This document shows positions 1 through 7,992 of a stretch of DNA of 64,000 nucleotides, in pieces. Numbering within the stretch: the first letter of the stretch is position 1; each line of letters starts with the position of its first letter. The stretch spans positions 186,001 through 250,000 of the forward strand of contig CAJTTZ010000002.1 of assembly GCA_910579505.1 (NCBI GenBank), read 5' to 3'. The stretch comes from an uncultured Lachnospiraceae bacterium. GTDB lineage: Bacteria; Bacillota; Clostridia; Lachnospirales; Lachnospiraceae. A program made the position numbers and the translations under genes. Under the pieces are notes generated by a model that did no database searches, was not told the origin of the DNA, and was given only the letters and a program-made list of their open reading frames with translations.

Positions 1-776
1 GCGTTATCAGCGGCGTAAGTGTCGGCATACCAATAATTAACCGCCACGTCAGTAAGCGACAGATCCTTCGCCGCGGCATTGATTCCCTGCAGATAGCCGT
101 AACCATAGCGCAGAACAGCCGGCTCCTCCCTGCCGCCTATGAAGCCAAGATTCCTATATCCCTCCCAGACTGCCATATAGCCGGCAAGGTACCCTGCCTG
201 TTCCTCATGGAAAAGAACGCAGTGCACATTCTCCGCAATAGGGATTTCCTCACGGTCCCCGTCATGGGGCACGGCGTCCACCAGCAGAAAAGACGTCTGC
301 GGATAAATTTCCTGCAGCGCGCCTACGGCCTCACCGAAAACATCTCCGGCACAGACAATCAGACCTGCATTATCCTCCACAGCCCGCTGTATAGTCTCCT
401 GATAGCTCTCCGGCTTGTCGGGTTCAGCATGGTAATAGGAAAAAGAAGTGCCCGCCCCCAGCGCATACATCCGCACGCCGTTATAGATGGCTTCATTGTA
501 AGCGCCATCCTCCACGGAGCCGTCAGTCAGAAAAGCAATCTCGCCGCCGGTCTCTTTGTAATCCCCGTACGGATCCTCGAACATTTTCTGCACCGACTCC
601 CGCCATGAGGTCATCTCTACGCCCGATCCGTTCTCCTCATCTTCTTCGGTCTCCTGCTGCGTCTCTTCCGGCGCATCGTTCTCTGCTGACGACGCCGTTT
701 CCTCCACAAATTTCCCGCAGCCCATCAGAAACAGAATCAAAATCAGCCCGGTCAATCCAAGCTTACGTATCTTCAT
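1..776 (-). CDS. BMP-family substrate-binding lipoprotein (3' part missing)
   Basis: The frame is open from an ATG at 776 to the window edge, giving about 258 residues of a truncated protein. The N-terminus has a basic start, a hydrophobic stretch and a lipobox (LFLMGC), so it should be a lipid-anchored extracytoplasmic protein. A Glu/Gln/Thr-rich linker follows, then a Rossmann-like periplasmic-binding fold with GEIAFLTDGSVEDGAYNEAI and GLIVCAGDVFGEA. These resemble the Med/BmpA (PF02608) family of purine-nucleoside binding proteins of ABC importers or Med-type regulators. It lies downstream of the subtilase on the same strand, about 120 bases away, separated by a hairpin. A purine-rich GGAAGGCGG lies about 11 bases before the ATG. 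The family call is from motif recognition; the ligand is unknown. Confidence 0.8.
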   Translation of the reverse strand, partial: MKIRKLGLTGLILILFLMGCGKFVEETASSAENDAPEETQQETEEDEENGSGVEMTSWRESVQKMFEDPYGDYKETGGEIAFLTDGSVEDGAYNEAIYNGVRMYALGAGTSFSYYHAEPDKPESYQETIQRAVEDNAGLIVCAGDVFGEAVGALQEIYPQTSFLLVDAVPHDGDREEIPIAENVHCVLFHEEQAGYLAGYMAVWEGYRNLGFIGGREEPAVLRYGYGYLQGINAAAKDLSLTDVAVNYWYADTYAADN

Positions 777-864
777 TCTACTGTATCCGCCTTCCATGAA
801 CATTCAAATTCACTGAGTAAGCATAGTATGCCAAATAAAACGCTTACATATTACCTTACCACAA

Positions 865-899
865 GTAGGGAAAATCAGCAAGTTTTGCGATTCCCCTAC
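865..899 (-). terminator. Hairpin overlapping the subtilase stop codon
   Basis: Arms GTAGGGAAA (865-873) and TTCCCCTAC (891-899) pair over 9 bp with one G-U, with inner GCAA/TTGC pairing. The stem includes the stop codon of the subtilase. There is no clear T-run after it on the minus strand, so it may be a weak terminator or a 3'-end protecting stem. Confidence 0.35.
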
Positions 900-2575
900 A
901 GCCTCGCCAACGTCTCAAACGTCCCGTTGATGTCGATGCGTCCGTAGCCCCACTGTCTGTCGGGATAACGGATATCCCCCGGGCGCTGCGCCCCCTGAAT
1001 CAGAAAGCTTTTTGTCCCCCGGCTGTCCACGGCAAAAGCATTGCCGTCAACGACAGCCCACTCCAGAAACTGCGCCACACAGCCTGCCGTCAGCGCGGCC
1101 GCCATACAGGAACCGTCCGTCTCCCCCAGCGCGGTGTGCACACCCACCCCCGGCGCCGCGAGATCCGGCTTTATGCTGCCGTTTCTGGTAAACCCCCTGC
1201 CTGAGGGCGCATACCAGCTGTCCGTATAGCTGTCGTAAGTGGAAACCGTAATGACCTGAGACGCGTTAGCCGGTTCCGTCAATGTCACATCGGGGCTCGG
1301 CTGCAAAAACGTGACGCTGTCTTCCAGAAACGCCTCAATCGGCAGCCATATGTGGTAGTGCCCATCGCCGCTTAGTCTCCGCACAGAAGCCGTAAGCGTC
1401 ACCGTCCATATTCCCGGCGTCGGGTCCTGAAAGCGCAGAAAAATGAGCGGGTCCCCGGAGTCTTTCTCCACCAGAAGGATCCCCACCTGTATTCTGGTTC
1501 TCTCAAAAATAAAGGAAATATTCCTGTCCATTCCGTTCCGAAAATCAATGACAGGTGAAACCTCCCCTCCAGGTGAACGGATCGAAACCGAATAAGCGTC
1601 GGGGATGCTTCCCCAGATTTCCGCACAGAATCCCTTCATCTGGCCGGCAACGCGGATTTCCACATTGCCCGGCATAAAGTTTTCGTAATGGTGTTCTTTG
1701 TCCCCTTCGTTGCCGCCGCCCACCACAACAGCCCTGCTTCTGCGCCCTGCCACGATATTCAAGTAGGAATCCAGGGCGGAAGTCCCGTCGTGACTGCCCA
1801 TGTTCGTACCAAGCCCTACCACAATCACTACCGGTCTACTAAACGCCACTGCCATCTGCTGCAAGTATTTCACAGCCTCCATAATATCATTTTCCTGATA
1901 TGCCACGGCGCGGTCATCAATCAGATAGTACTCCCGCAGATAGGTCTTTGCCTCCTTCAATTTCACCACCGCAATATCCGAAAGAGGCGCAGCTCCCCGG
2001 AAGGTCAGCCCCTGATTCAAAAGACTGCCTGCCGCCGCGGAAGCCATCTTCGTTCCATGCCCGTTGGTGTCGGTACTCGGCACAACCGCCTCCGGGTCCC
2101 CGGAGGCAAGTGCCCTGTCGATATCCTCCCTGTGATATTCCGTTCCATACAGAAACCCCTCCGGCGGTTCCCCTGTCTGAATGGTCTGATCCCAGATTGA
2201 TATAATGCGCGAGCTCCCGTCCTCTCTTCGGAACACATCTTCCCTATAATTGATTCCCGTATCGACAAACCCAATAATAACGCCGCTCCCCTGTAGGGAA
2301 AGCGGCGGGTTCTGTATTCGGATATTTCCCATTGCCGCCAGGGGGGAAGCGTCAAAAACCCGCTCTCCCGCCTGCATCAGCCCGTACAGCTTAGGAATCG
2401 TCGAATACCCGTAATATCCTATGGATATAGGCGCAACCTGACTGCGCCGCACGGTCGCCACACCATATCCGGCGTCAACGGCGTGATAGCAGTACTCTAT
2501 ATCCACATCTTCCAAAATCTGTTCTATCGCGTCATAATCCGCAATAATATCCGCAAATTCTTCCGACAAAATCAT
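896..2575 (-). CDS. Csp-like S8 subtilase with Cys at the nucleophile position
   Basis: This is a 559-residue subtilisin-fold protein without a recognisable signal peptide, similar in size and layout to clostridial Csp-type germination proteases. Asp (IIGFVDTGI, about residue 105), His (TNGHGT, about 173) and the oxyanion-hole Asn (GGGNEGD, about 289) are all present. The usual GTSMAAP block reads DGSCMAAAL, so a Cys (about residue 490) occupies the place of the nucleophile just before Met. About 120 residues of inserted beta-rich sequence separate Asn and Cys, as in Csp proteins. I chose the ATG at 2575; a TTG at 2590 is also open but its AAAAAGG is too close. A germination or spore role is inferred from the family only, and the protein may be a pseudoprotease. 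Confidence 0.8.
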   Translation of the reverse strand: MILSEEFADIIADYDAIEQILEDVDIEYCYHAVDAGYGVATVRRSQVAPISIGYYGYSTIPKLYGLMQAGERVFDASPLAAMGNIRIQNPPLSLQGSGVIIGFVDTGINYREDVFRREDGSSRIISIWDQTIQTGEPPEGFLYGTEYHREDIDRALASGDPEAVVPSTDTNGHGTKMASAAAGSLLNQGLTFRGAAPLSDIAVVKLKEAKTYLREYYLIDDRAVAYQENDIMEAVKYLQQMAVAFSRPVVIVVGLGTNMGSHDGTSALDSYLNIVAGRRSRAVVVGGGNEGDKEHHYENFMPGNVEIRVAGQMKGFCAEIWGSIPDAYSVSIRSPGGEVSPVIDFRNGMDRNISFIFERTRIQVGILLVEKDSGDPLIFLRFQDPTPGIWTVTLTASVRRLSGDGHYHIWLPIEAFLEDSVTFLQPSPDVTLTEPANASQVITVSTYDSYTDSWYAPSGRGFTRNGSIKPDLAAPGVGVHTALGETDGSCMAAALTAGCVAQFLEWAVVDGNAFAVDSRGTKSFLIQGAQRPGDIRYPDRQWGYGRIDINGTFETLARL

Positions 2576-2601
2576 TTCTTTGCAGGTCAAGCCTTTTTAT
2601 A

Positions 2602-2629
2602 CATATAAATAACCCAAGTTATTTATATG
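2602..2629. promoter_or_regulatory. 12-bp perfect inverted repeat upstream of subtilase
   Basis: CATATAAATAAC (2602-2613) and GTTATTTATATG (2618-2629) are perfect inverse complements around the 4-base spacer CCAA. The repeat ends 27 bases before the subtilase ATG and is AT-rich in a GC-balanced neighbourhood. It could be an operator for a dimeric regulator or an mRNA hairpin controlling translation. No consensus promoter is obvious around it. Confidence 0.5.
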
Positions 2630-2710
2630 CCCCTTCCACCCCGTCACTCCTTATCTATATTAAATGCGGTGACAGGCTGTCCTGACACTTACTGGTACGA
2701 TATGCCGCTC

Positions 2711-2736
2711 GCTGCAGGTCGAAGACCTGACTGCAG
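2711..2736 (-). terminator. Hairpin just after clpX stop
   Basis: CAGGTC (2715-2720) and GACCTG (2724-2729) form a tight stem with a GAA loop. It can be extended by GCTG/CAGC with a 3-4 base bulge. It begins within two bases of the clpX stop codon. There is no strong T-run, so termination is likely but not certain. Confidence 0.4.
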
Positions 2737-2737
2737 C

Positions 2738-4231
2738 CTACGAACCGATCACCGGCTGCTGCACCACTTTGAGCCGATCCGGGTGCTCCGCGCTCCTGCT
2801 GCGGATGTCAATAATCGGCCCGCCGTTTCCTTCGATATATTCCCTCGTGATGGTAACCCGGCCGATGTTGTCATCTTTTGGCACCTCATACATGATGTCC
2901 AGCATAAATTCCTCAATAATGGCCCGAAGCGCCCTGGCCCCGGTCTCTTTCTCCATGGCCTTATCCGCAATAGCTTCCAGCGCGCCCTCGTTAAACAAAA
3001 GCTCCACTTCATCCAGCTCCAGAAGCTTCTGGTACTGCTTCAGGATGGCATTTCTCGGCTCCTTTAATATCTGTACCATCATGTCGCGGCTCAAGCCCTC
3101 CAGCGTAAAAACGACAGGCAGACGGCCGATAAACTCAGGAATCATCCCGAATTTCCTGATATCCTCAACCGTCACTCTGCTCAGGATATTCTTCTCTTTA
3201 TCGTATTTATCCTTAAGCTCCGCGCTGTAACCGATGGAAGTCTTCTTGTTCAGTCTCTGCTTAATGATCTCGTCCAGATCAGGAAAAGCGCCGCCGCATA
3301 TAAAAAGAATATTTCTCGTATTCACTGTGGCAAGCGGCACCATGGCGTTCTTGGAGTTTGCGCCCACCGGCACTTCCACCTCCGCGCCCTCCAAAAGCTT
3401 AAGCATCCCCTGCTGCACAGACTCCCCGCTCACATCCCGGGAATTGGTGTTCTTTTTCTTGGCGATCTTATCAATCTCGTCGATAAAGATAATGCCGCGC
3501 TCCGCCCGTTCCACGTCATTGTCCGCCGCTGCGAGGAGTTTTGATACCACGCTCTCAATGTCGTCACCGATATAGCCCGCCTCCGTCAGCGATGTGGCAT
3601 CCGCAATCGCCAGCGGCACATCCAGCAGTTTCGCCAGCGTTTTCACCAGATAAGTCTTTCCACAGCCCGTAGGACCGATCATCAACATGTTGGACTTTTC
3701 TATCTCAATCTCGTCCATGGTGCCGGTCGCCACCCTCTTATAATGGTTATAAACCGCCACGGACATCACTTTCTTGGCATGCTCCTGCCCGACCACATAC
3801 TCGTCCAGCTTCTGTTTGATCTTGTGGGGCGGCATGATATCCCTGATGTCAATCTCCGCCGCTTTTTCCTTCTTCTTTTTCTTCGGCTTCTGCTTGTTCG
3901 GAATGCCGCCGTCTCCCTGCAAGTCAGCCAGATTCACGAAACTGATATTGGGGAAGCCCTTTCCGTTCAGGTCGCCCATATTGGGGTTGTTCAAAAGCCC
4001 CTGATAGTCAAACTGGCTGACTGTATCCATTGTCTTATGCATACAGTCATCGCAGACGCAGATATTGTTGGGAAGCTTAAACATCTTCCCCGCCTTGCTC
4101 TCCGGTCTGCGGCAGATAAAGCAGACGTCCTCGTAATCGCTGCCGGAATCGTCGCCCTTTTTCTCCTCCGTACCAGATTCTTTCTGATCAAGCTCTGTCT
4201 CTTTGTATTTATCGTCTCTATGATCGTCCAT
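2738..4231 (-). CDS. clpX: ClpX-type AAA+ unfoldase, divergent paralogue
   Basis: The protein has an N-terminal four-Cys zinc domain (CFICRR ... CVCDDC), then a Lys-rich linker and a HslU/ClpX AAA+ core. The core has Walker A GPTGCGKT, Walker B IIFIDEIDKI and a C-terminal D2-small domain (GARALRAIIEEFMLDIMYE). ClpX unfolds substrates for ClpP. It is 497 residues against about 420-430 for usual ClpX, owing to a Gly/Asn/Lys-rich insert between the zinc domain and the AAA+ core. The ClpP-docking IGF tripeptide region reads SIGYSAEL, so IGF is replaced by IGY. No clpP or tig lies next to it. The ATG at 4231 is chosen because GGAGGG precedes it; a GTG further upstream (4255) lacks such a site. It is probably a second clpX-like gene rather than the canonical one. 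Confidence 0.88.
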   Translation of the reverse strand: MDDHRDDKYKETELDQKESGTEEKKGDDSGSDYEDVCFICRRPESKAGKMFKLPNNICVCDDCMHKTMDTVSQFDYQGLLNNPNMGDLNGKGFPNISFVNLADLQGDGGIPNKQKPKKKKKEKAAEIDIRDIMPPHKIKQKLDEYVVGQEHAKKVMSVAVYNHYKRVATGTMDEIEIEKSNMLMIGPTGCGKTYLVKTLAKLLDVPLAIADATSLTEAGYIGDDIESVVSKLLAAADNDVERAERGIIFIDEIDKIAKKKNTNSRDVSGESVQQGMLKLLEGAEVEVPVGANSKNAMVPLATVNTRNILFICGGAFPDLDEIIKQRLNKKTSIGYSAELKDKYDKEKNILSRVTVEDIRKFGMIPEFIGRLPVVFTLEGLSRDMMVQILKEPRNAILKQYQKLLELDEVELLFNEGALEAIADKAMEKETGARALRAIIEEFMLDIMYEVPKDDNIGRVTITREYIEGNGGPIIDIRSRSAEHPDRLKVVQQPVIGS

Positions 4232-4330
4232 ACTTCTTATCTTCCCTCCATTCACCCGCGTACCCTGGTCTGCCCATAGTATAGCATACGACCAGTGGAT
4301 TATCTATACTTGAATTTCCTTTCCATAAGC

Positions 4331-4375
4331 AATCCCCGGCAGCCATATCCTCACGATACCGTCCTGCCGGGGATT
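4331..4375 (-). terminator. Terminator hairpin after htrA
   Basis: AATCCCCGGCAG (4331-4342) and CTGCCGGGGATT (4364-4375) form a perfect 12-bp GC-rich stem about 25 bases after the htrA stop. An A-run lies on the upstream side of the minus strand. The downstream T-run is weak, so the loop of 21 bases may make it bidirectional. Confidence 0.6.
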
Positions 4376-4400
4376 TTCGTCTCCACTATATTCCTTTCAT

Positions 4401-5984
4401 TTACTCGCTCACTTTATTTCCAAGCGTCAGCGTCTTCGTCACTTCCTCGTATCCGGCAACGGTCATGGTCATTACCTTGACCTCCACCTGGTCTCCCTTG
4501 GCGTAAAACTCCAGTTCCTTCTGCAGTTCATCCATGGATCTGATCTTATTGCCGCCGAACTTAGTGATGATATCGCCCTGCTTAAGACCCGCCGCCTCTG
4601 CCGCCGTATCGGGGTAAACCTGCGCGATATACACGCCCTCCGGCATACCGTACGCCTGGGAAACTTCCTGTGTAACGCTGATGCCGGTAATGCCCAGATA
4701 CCCTCTCTCCTCCTCGGCCACCTTGCTCTTGGTTTCGTTGAGCATCAGCTCCGCGATAATCGGGCTTGCCGAAGAAATAGGGATCGCATAGCCCATGCCC
4801 TCCACGGCGCTTCCGCCGATCTTGTTGGAATTGATACCGATTACCTCGCCCTTTATATTAAGGAGCGCGCCGCCGGAATTGCCGGGGTTGATCGCCGCAT
4901 CTGTCTGAATAAACGTGCCTTCCACCGTATCTCCACCGTATCCGCTTCCTGACGACAGATTGATGCTTCTGTCAAGCGCGCTGATCACGCCAGTCGTGAC
5001 AGACTGACCGTATCCGAGGGAATTGCCGATAGCGATGGCAGGTTCACCCACCTCAAGCGCGTCGGAATCACCCAGCGTAGCCACTTCTATTGCATCCAGG
5101 GTAGCGTCCGACAACTCTGTCACCGGCACCGCTATAACCGCCAGATCCATTTTGGAATCCTGTCCTTTAATAAATGCCTCCGCCTCGCTGCCCTCATTAA
5201 ACTGCACCGTCAGCTTATCAGTGTCCGCCACCACATGGTAGTTGGACACAATCAGAAGCTCCGAATCATTAAGTCCTACGATAATGCCAGAACCGCTGGA
5301 ATCCGCCTCGCTGTCCATGGACTGCCCGAACCATGACATAGTCTCTGTGTAATGGTTATTCACCGCCACGATGGAGGGCATCACGTTCTTCACCACGTCC
5401 GTCACATCGGTAACCACCATCGTCGCCGAGTCCGACTGTTTGATCGTCGGCACATCCGCCGGTGTCGGAATCTCCGTGTCGATCTGCGCCTCAGCCGTGG
5501 GAGAAGCTTCCGTCTTCTCCTGAACTGCGCTGCCCTTATCCTCCATCCCTGCGACAGCCTCTACGGCGTACAGTCCAAGTCCTGCAAAAAGTCCGAAGAA
5601 CAATCCGAGCGACACTGCAACAAGCGCCTTTTTCCAGTACCCGCTGCCCTGCTTTTTCTCCCGGTGCTTCTTTTCCTTCTTTTTATCCATCTGGGCATAA
5701 CCGCCCGGGTAAGCGCTGCCGTAGTGATAGCTCCCCGCGTTTCCCTGATAGGAAGCGCCGCCTGCCTGATAAGCACCGCCGTTTCCCGCATACGCGCTGC
5801 TGTTTCCGTACGTATTCTGGCCTGCGCCCTGGCCGTATGCACTGCCTGCCTGGCTTCCCGTATTCTGATTATGGTAAGACCGATAACCGATCCCCCTCTG
5901 CTCAGACTCGCTTCCCGACTGAAGCCCCGTCTGTTCCGAACCCGCATGATTGGAATAATCGTTTGGATAATTGTTGTCGTACAT
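4401..5984 (-). CDS. htrA: Membrane-anchored HtrA/DegP-type serine protease with PDZ domain
   Basis: This is a 527-residue S1C protease for envelope quality control. Residues 1-100 are a cytoplasmic low-complexity tail rich in Tyr, Gly, Ser, Asn, Gln and Ala. A KKKEKKHREKK basic block (101-111) and one membrane segment (about 119-142) follow, then an acidic/Thr linker, the trypsin-like domain and one PDZ domain (about 428-515). The catalytic triad is visible: His250 in SNYHVV, Asp280 in MDLAVI and Ser370 in NPGNSGGALL. The start has AAAGGGAG eight bases upstream. It is followed on the same strand by clpX, so two proteolysis genes sit together, separated by a terminator. The single PDZ domain is typical of Gram-positive HtrA. 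The long N-terminal tail is unusual. Confidence 0.93.
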   Translation of the reverse strand: MYDNNYPNDYSNHAGSEQTGLQSGSESEQRGIGYRSYHNQNTGSQAGSAYGQGAGQNTYGNSSAYAGNGGAYQAGGASYQGNAGSYHYGSAYPGGYAQMDKKKEKKHREKKQGSGYWKKALVAVSLGLFFGLFAGLGLYAVEAVAGMEDKGSAVQEKTEASPTAEAQIDTEIPTPADVPTIKQSDSATMVVTDVTDVVKNVMPSIVAVNNHYTETMSWFGQSMDSEADSSGSGIIVGLNDSELLIVSNYHVVADTDKLTVQFNEGSEAEAFIKGQDSKMDLAVIAVPVTELSDATLDAIEVATLGDSDALEVGEPAIAIGNSLGYGQSVTTGVISALDRSINLSSGSGYGGDTVEGTFIQTDAAINPGNSGGALLNIKGEVIGINSNKIGGSAVEGMGYAIPISSASPIIAELMLNETKSKVAEEERGYLGITGISVTQEVSQAYGMPEGVYIAQVYPDTAAEAAGLKQGDIITKFGGNKIRSMDELQKELEFYAKGDQVEVKVMTMTVAGYEEVTKTLTLGNKVSE

Positions 5985-6114
5985 AATCTCGCTCCCTTTC
6001 CATAAATTACGGACTCACGCCCGCCTGCTTTATTTCCCCTCGCTGATTATGTCCTTAGTATATCTGTCATTTGTGTTTTAATTGTGACCAAATTTTATAA
6101 AAATTGTGTTCGCG

Positions 6115-7944
6115 TTACTCTACGGTCACGGACTTCGCCAGATTCCTGGGCTTATCCACATCGCACCCTTTGCCGACGGCCACATAATACCCGAAAAGCT
6201 GTAATGGTATGATTGCCAGCGAATTGGCAAAATAAGGGTTTGTCTCCGGGATATAAATCACATAGTCCGCCGCCTTCTCGATCTCCTTATTTTCCTCGCA
6301 GGTCACCGCCAGCACAAAAGCGCCTCTCGCCTTCACCTCCACCATGTTACTGATGGTCTTCGCGTAGAGCGCAGGCTGGGTGGACACCGCCGCCACAAGC
6401 GTACCCTCCTCAATCAGGGAAATCGTGCCGTGTTTCAGCTCACCCGCCGCGTATGCCTCAGAATGGATGTAGGAAATCTCCTTCAGCTTCAGCGAACCTT
6501 CCAGCGAAATCGCATAGTCGATCCCCCTGCCGATAAAAAATACGTCCTTCGCGCCTATGTAGCGGTTTGCAAATCTCTGAATCTTGTTTTTATTGTTCAA
6601 AAGCAGTTCTATCTGGTCCGGCAGGCACCGCAGGTCGCCTAAAATTGACGCATACGCCGCATCGTCGATTTTCCCCCGCACCCTGCCGAATTTGATCGCC
6701 AGCAGATAAAGCGCCACAAGCTGGGCGCTGTAAGCCTTTGTGGTCGCCACCGCGATTTCCGGCCCGGCCCAGGTGTACATGACATTGTCGGACTCCCTTG
6801 CAATGGAACTGCCGACCACATTTACGATGCCGAGCACCTGAAAGCCTCTCTTCTTGGATTCTCTGAGAGCCGCCAGTGTATCAGCCGTCTCGCCGGACTG
6901 GCTGATGACCACCACCATCGCGCCCTCCTCCAGAATCGGATCGCGGTAACGGAACTCCGAGGCGAGGTCCACCTCCACGGGAATACGCGCCAGTCCCTCG
7001 ATCACATATTTCCCCGTAACGCCCGCATGGTAAGCGGAGCCGCAGGCCACAATATGAATCTTATTCACCGCACGGATCTCATCGTCGGTCATATTCAGTT
7101 CCTCGATCACGATATCGTTATCCTTAATGCGGGGAAGGAGTGTATCCGTCACGGTTTTCGGCTGCTCGTACATCTCCTTCAGCATGAAGTGCTCATATCC
7201 CGCCTTTTCCGCCGCACTGGCATCCCATTCGATAAAGACGGGCTCCTTTGTGGTCTCCTCCTCATCCACCGTGTAAAAATGCATGTGATCCGCCCGCAGA
7301 CGCACCACTTCCTGATTGTCCACATAGTACACCTTGCGGGTATATTTCAGGATCGCCGGCACATCCGAAGCGATAAAGCAGCCGTCCTCATTCTGACCTA
7401 CAATCAGCGGAGAATCCTTCCTGGCCGCAAAGATCTGATCGGGACAGTCCGCAAAAAGAATACCGAGCGCATAGGAACCCTCCACACGGTGAAGCACCTT
7501 TGTAATCGCCTCAAGGGGATTTCCTTTATAATAATAATCCAACAGATGCGCCAAAACCTCTGTATCCGTCTCCGACACAAAGTGATACCCGCGGTCAGTC
7601 AGCATCTTCCTGAGCTGCAGATAATTTTCAATGATACCGTTATGTACCACGGTAATCGTCTCCGCCTCGTTGAAATGGGGGTGCGCATTGGTGTTGCTCG
7701 GCACACCGTGGGTCGCCCAGCGCGTATGCCCGATGCCGCAGACCCCCGGCATAGTCTCCCCGCCGCGGGTGATATTTTCCAAAATCTTAAGACGGCCCAC
7801 TGACTTTGTGATATTAATCTTTCCATCCCCGTCATAGATCGCCATACCCGCCGAGTCATACCCGCGGTATTCCAATTTGGACAGGCCGTCCAGTATAATG
7901 GGCGCCGCCTGTTTTGTTCCGATATAACCTACGATTCCACACAT
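6115..7944 (-). CDS. glmS: Glutamine-fructose-6-phosphate aminotransferase (isomerizing)
   Basis: GlmS makes glucosamine-6-phosphate from fructose-6-phosphate and glutamine, the entry to UDP-GlcNAc and wall synthesis. The protein is 609 residues, the standard length. It begins MCGIVGYIG with Cys2 as the amidotransferase nucleophile. Two SIS domains follow (VVVISQSGETADT; FFIGRGIDYAISLEGSLKLK) and the conserved tail DKPRNLAKSVTVE with the Schiff-base lysine. AGGAGG lies upstream of the start. Only 48 bases separate it from the upstream glycosyltransferase gene, so it appears cotranscribed with it, and there is no room for the glmS ribozyme often found in Firmicutes. Confidence 0.97.
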   Translation of the reverse strand: MCGIVGYIGTKQAAPIILDGLSKLEYRGYDSAGMAIYDGDGKINITKSVGRLKILENITRGGETMPGVCGIGHTRWATHGVPSNTNAHPHFNEAETITVVHNGIIENYLQLRKMLTDRGYHFVSETDTEVLAHLLDYYYKGNPLEAITKVLHRVEGSYALGILFADCPDQIFAARKDSPLIVGQNEDGCFIASDVPAILKYTRKVYYVDNQEVVRLRADHMHFYTVDEEETTKEPVFIEWDASAAEKAGYEHFMLKEMYEQPKTVTDTLLPRIKDNDIVIEELNMTDDEIRAVNKIHIVACGSAYHAGVTGKYVIEGLARIPVEVDLASEFRYRDPILEEGAMVVVISQSGETADTLAALRESKKRGFQVLGIVNVVGSSIARESDNVMYTWAGPEIAVATTKAYSAQLVALYLLAIKFGRVRGKIDDAAYASILGDLRCLPDQIELLLNNKNKIQRFANRYIGAKDVFFIGRGIDYAISLEGSLKLKEISYIHSEAYAAGELKHGTISLIEEGTLVAAVSTQPALYAKTISNMVEVKARGAFVLAVTCEENKEIEKAADYVIYIPETNPYFANSLAIIPLQLFGYYVAVGKGCDVDKPRNLAKSVTVE

Positions 7945-7992
7945 CCCACCATATTCCTCCTACTATTATGTTTATGCAGAGAATGCCTCTTC

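Noticed and set aside
2588..2590. TTG as start codon of the subtilase
   Set aside because: The purine-rich AAAAAGG ends one base before it, too close; the ATG 15 bases on is a better start, though neither has a good site.
7945..7992. glmS ribozyme expected upstream of glmS
   Set aside because: The 48-base gap is too short and shows only a ribosome binding site.
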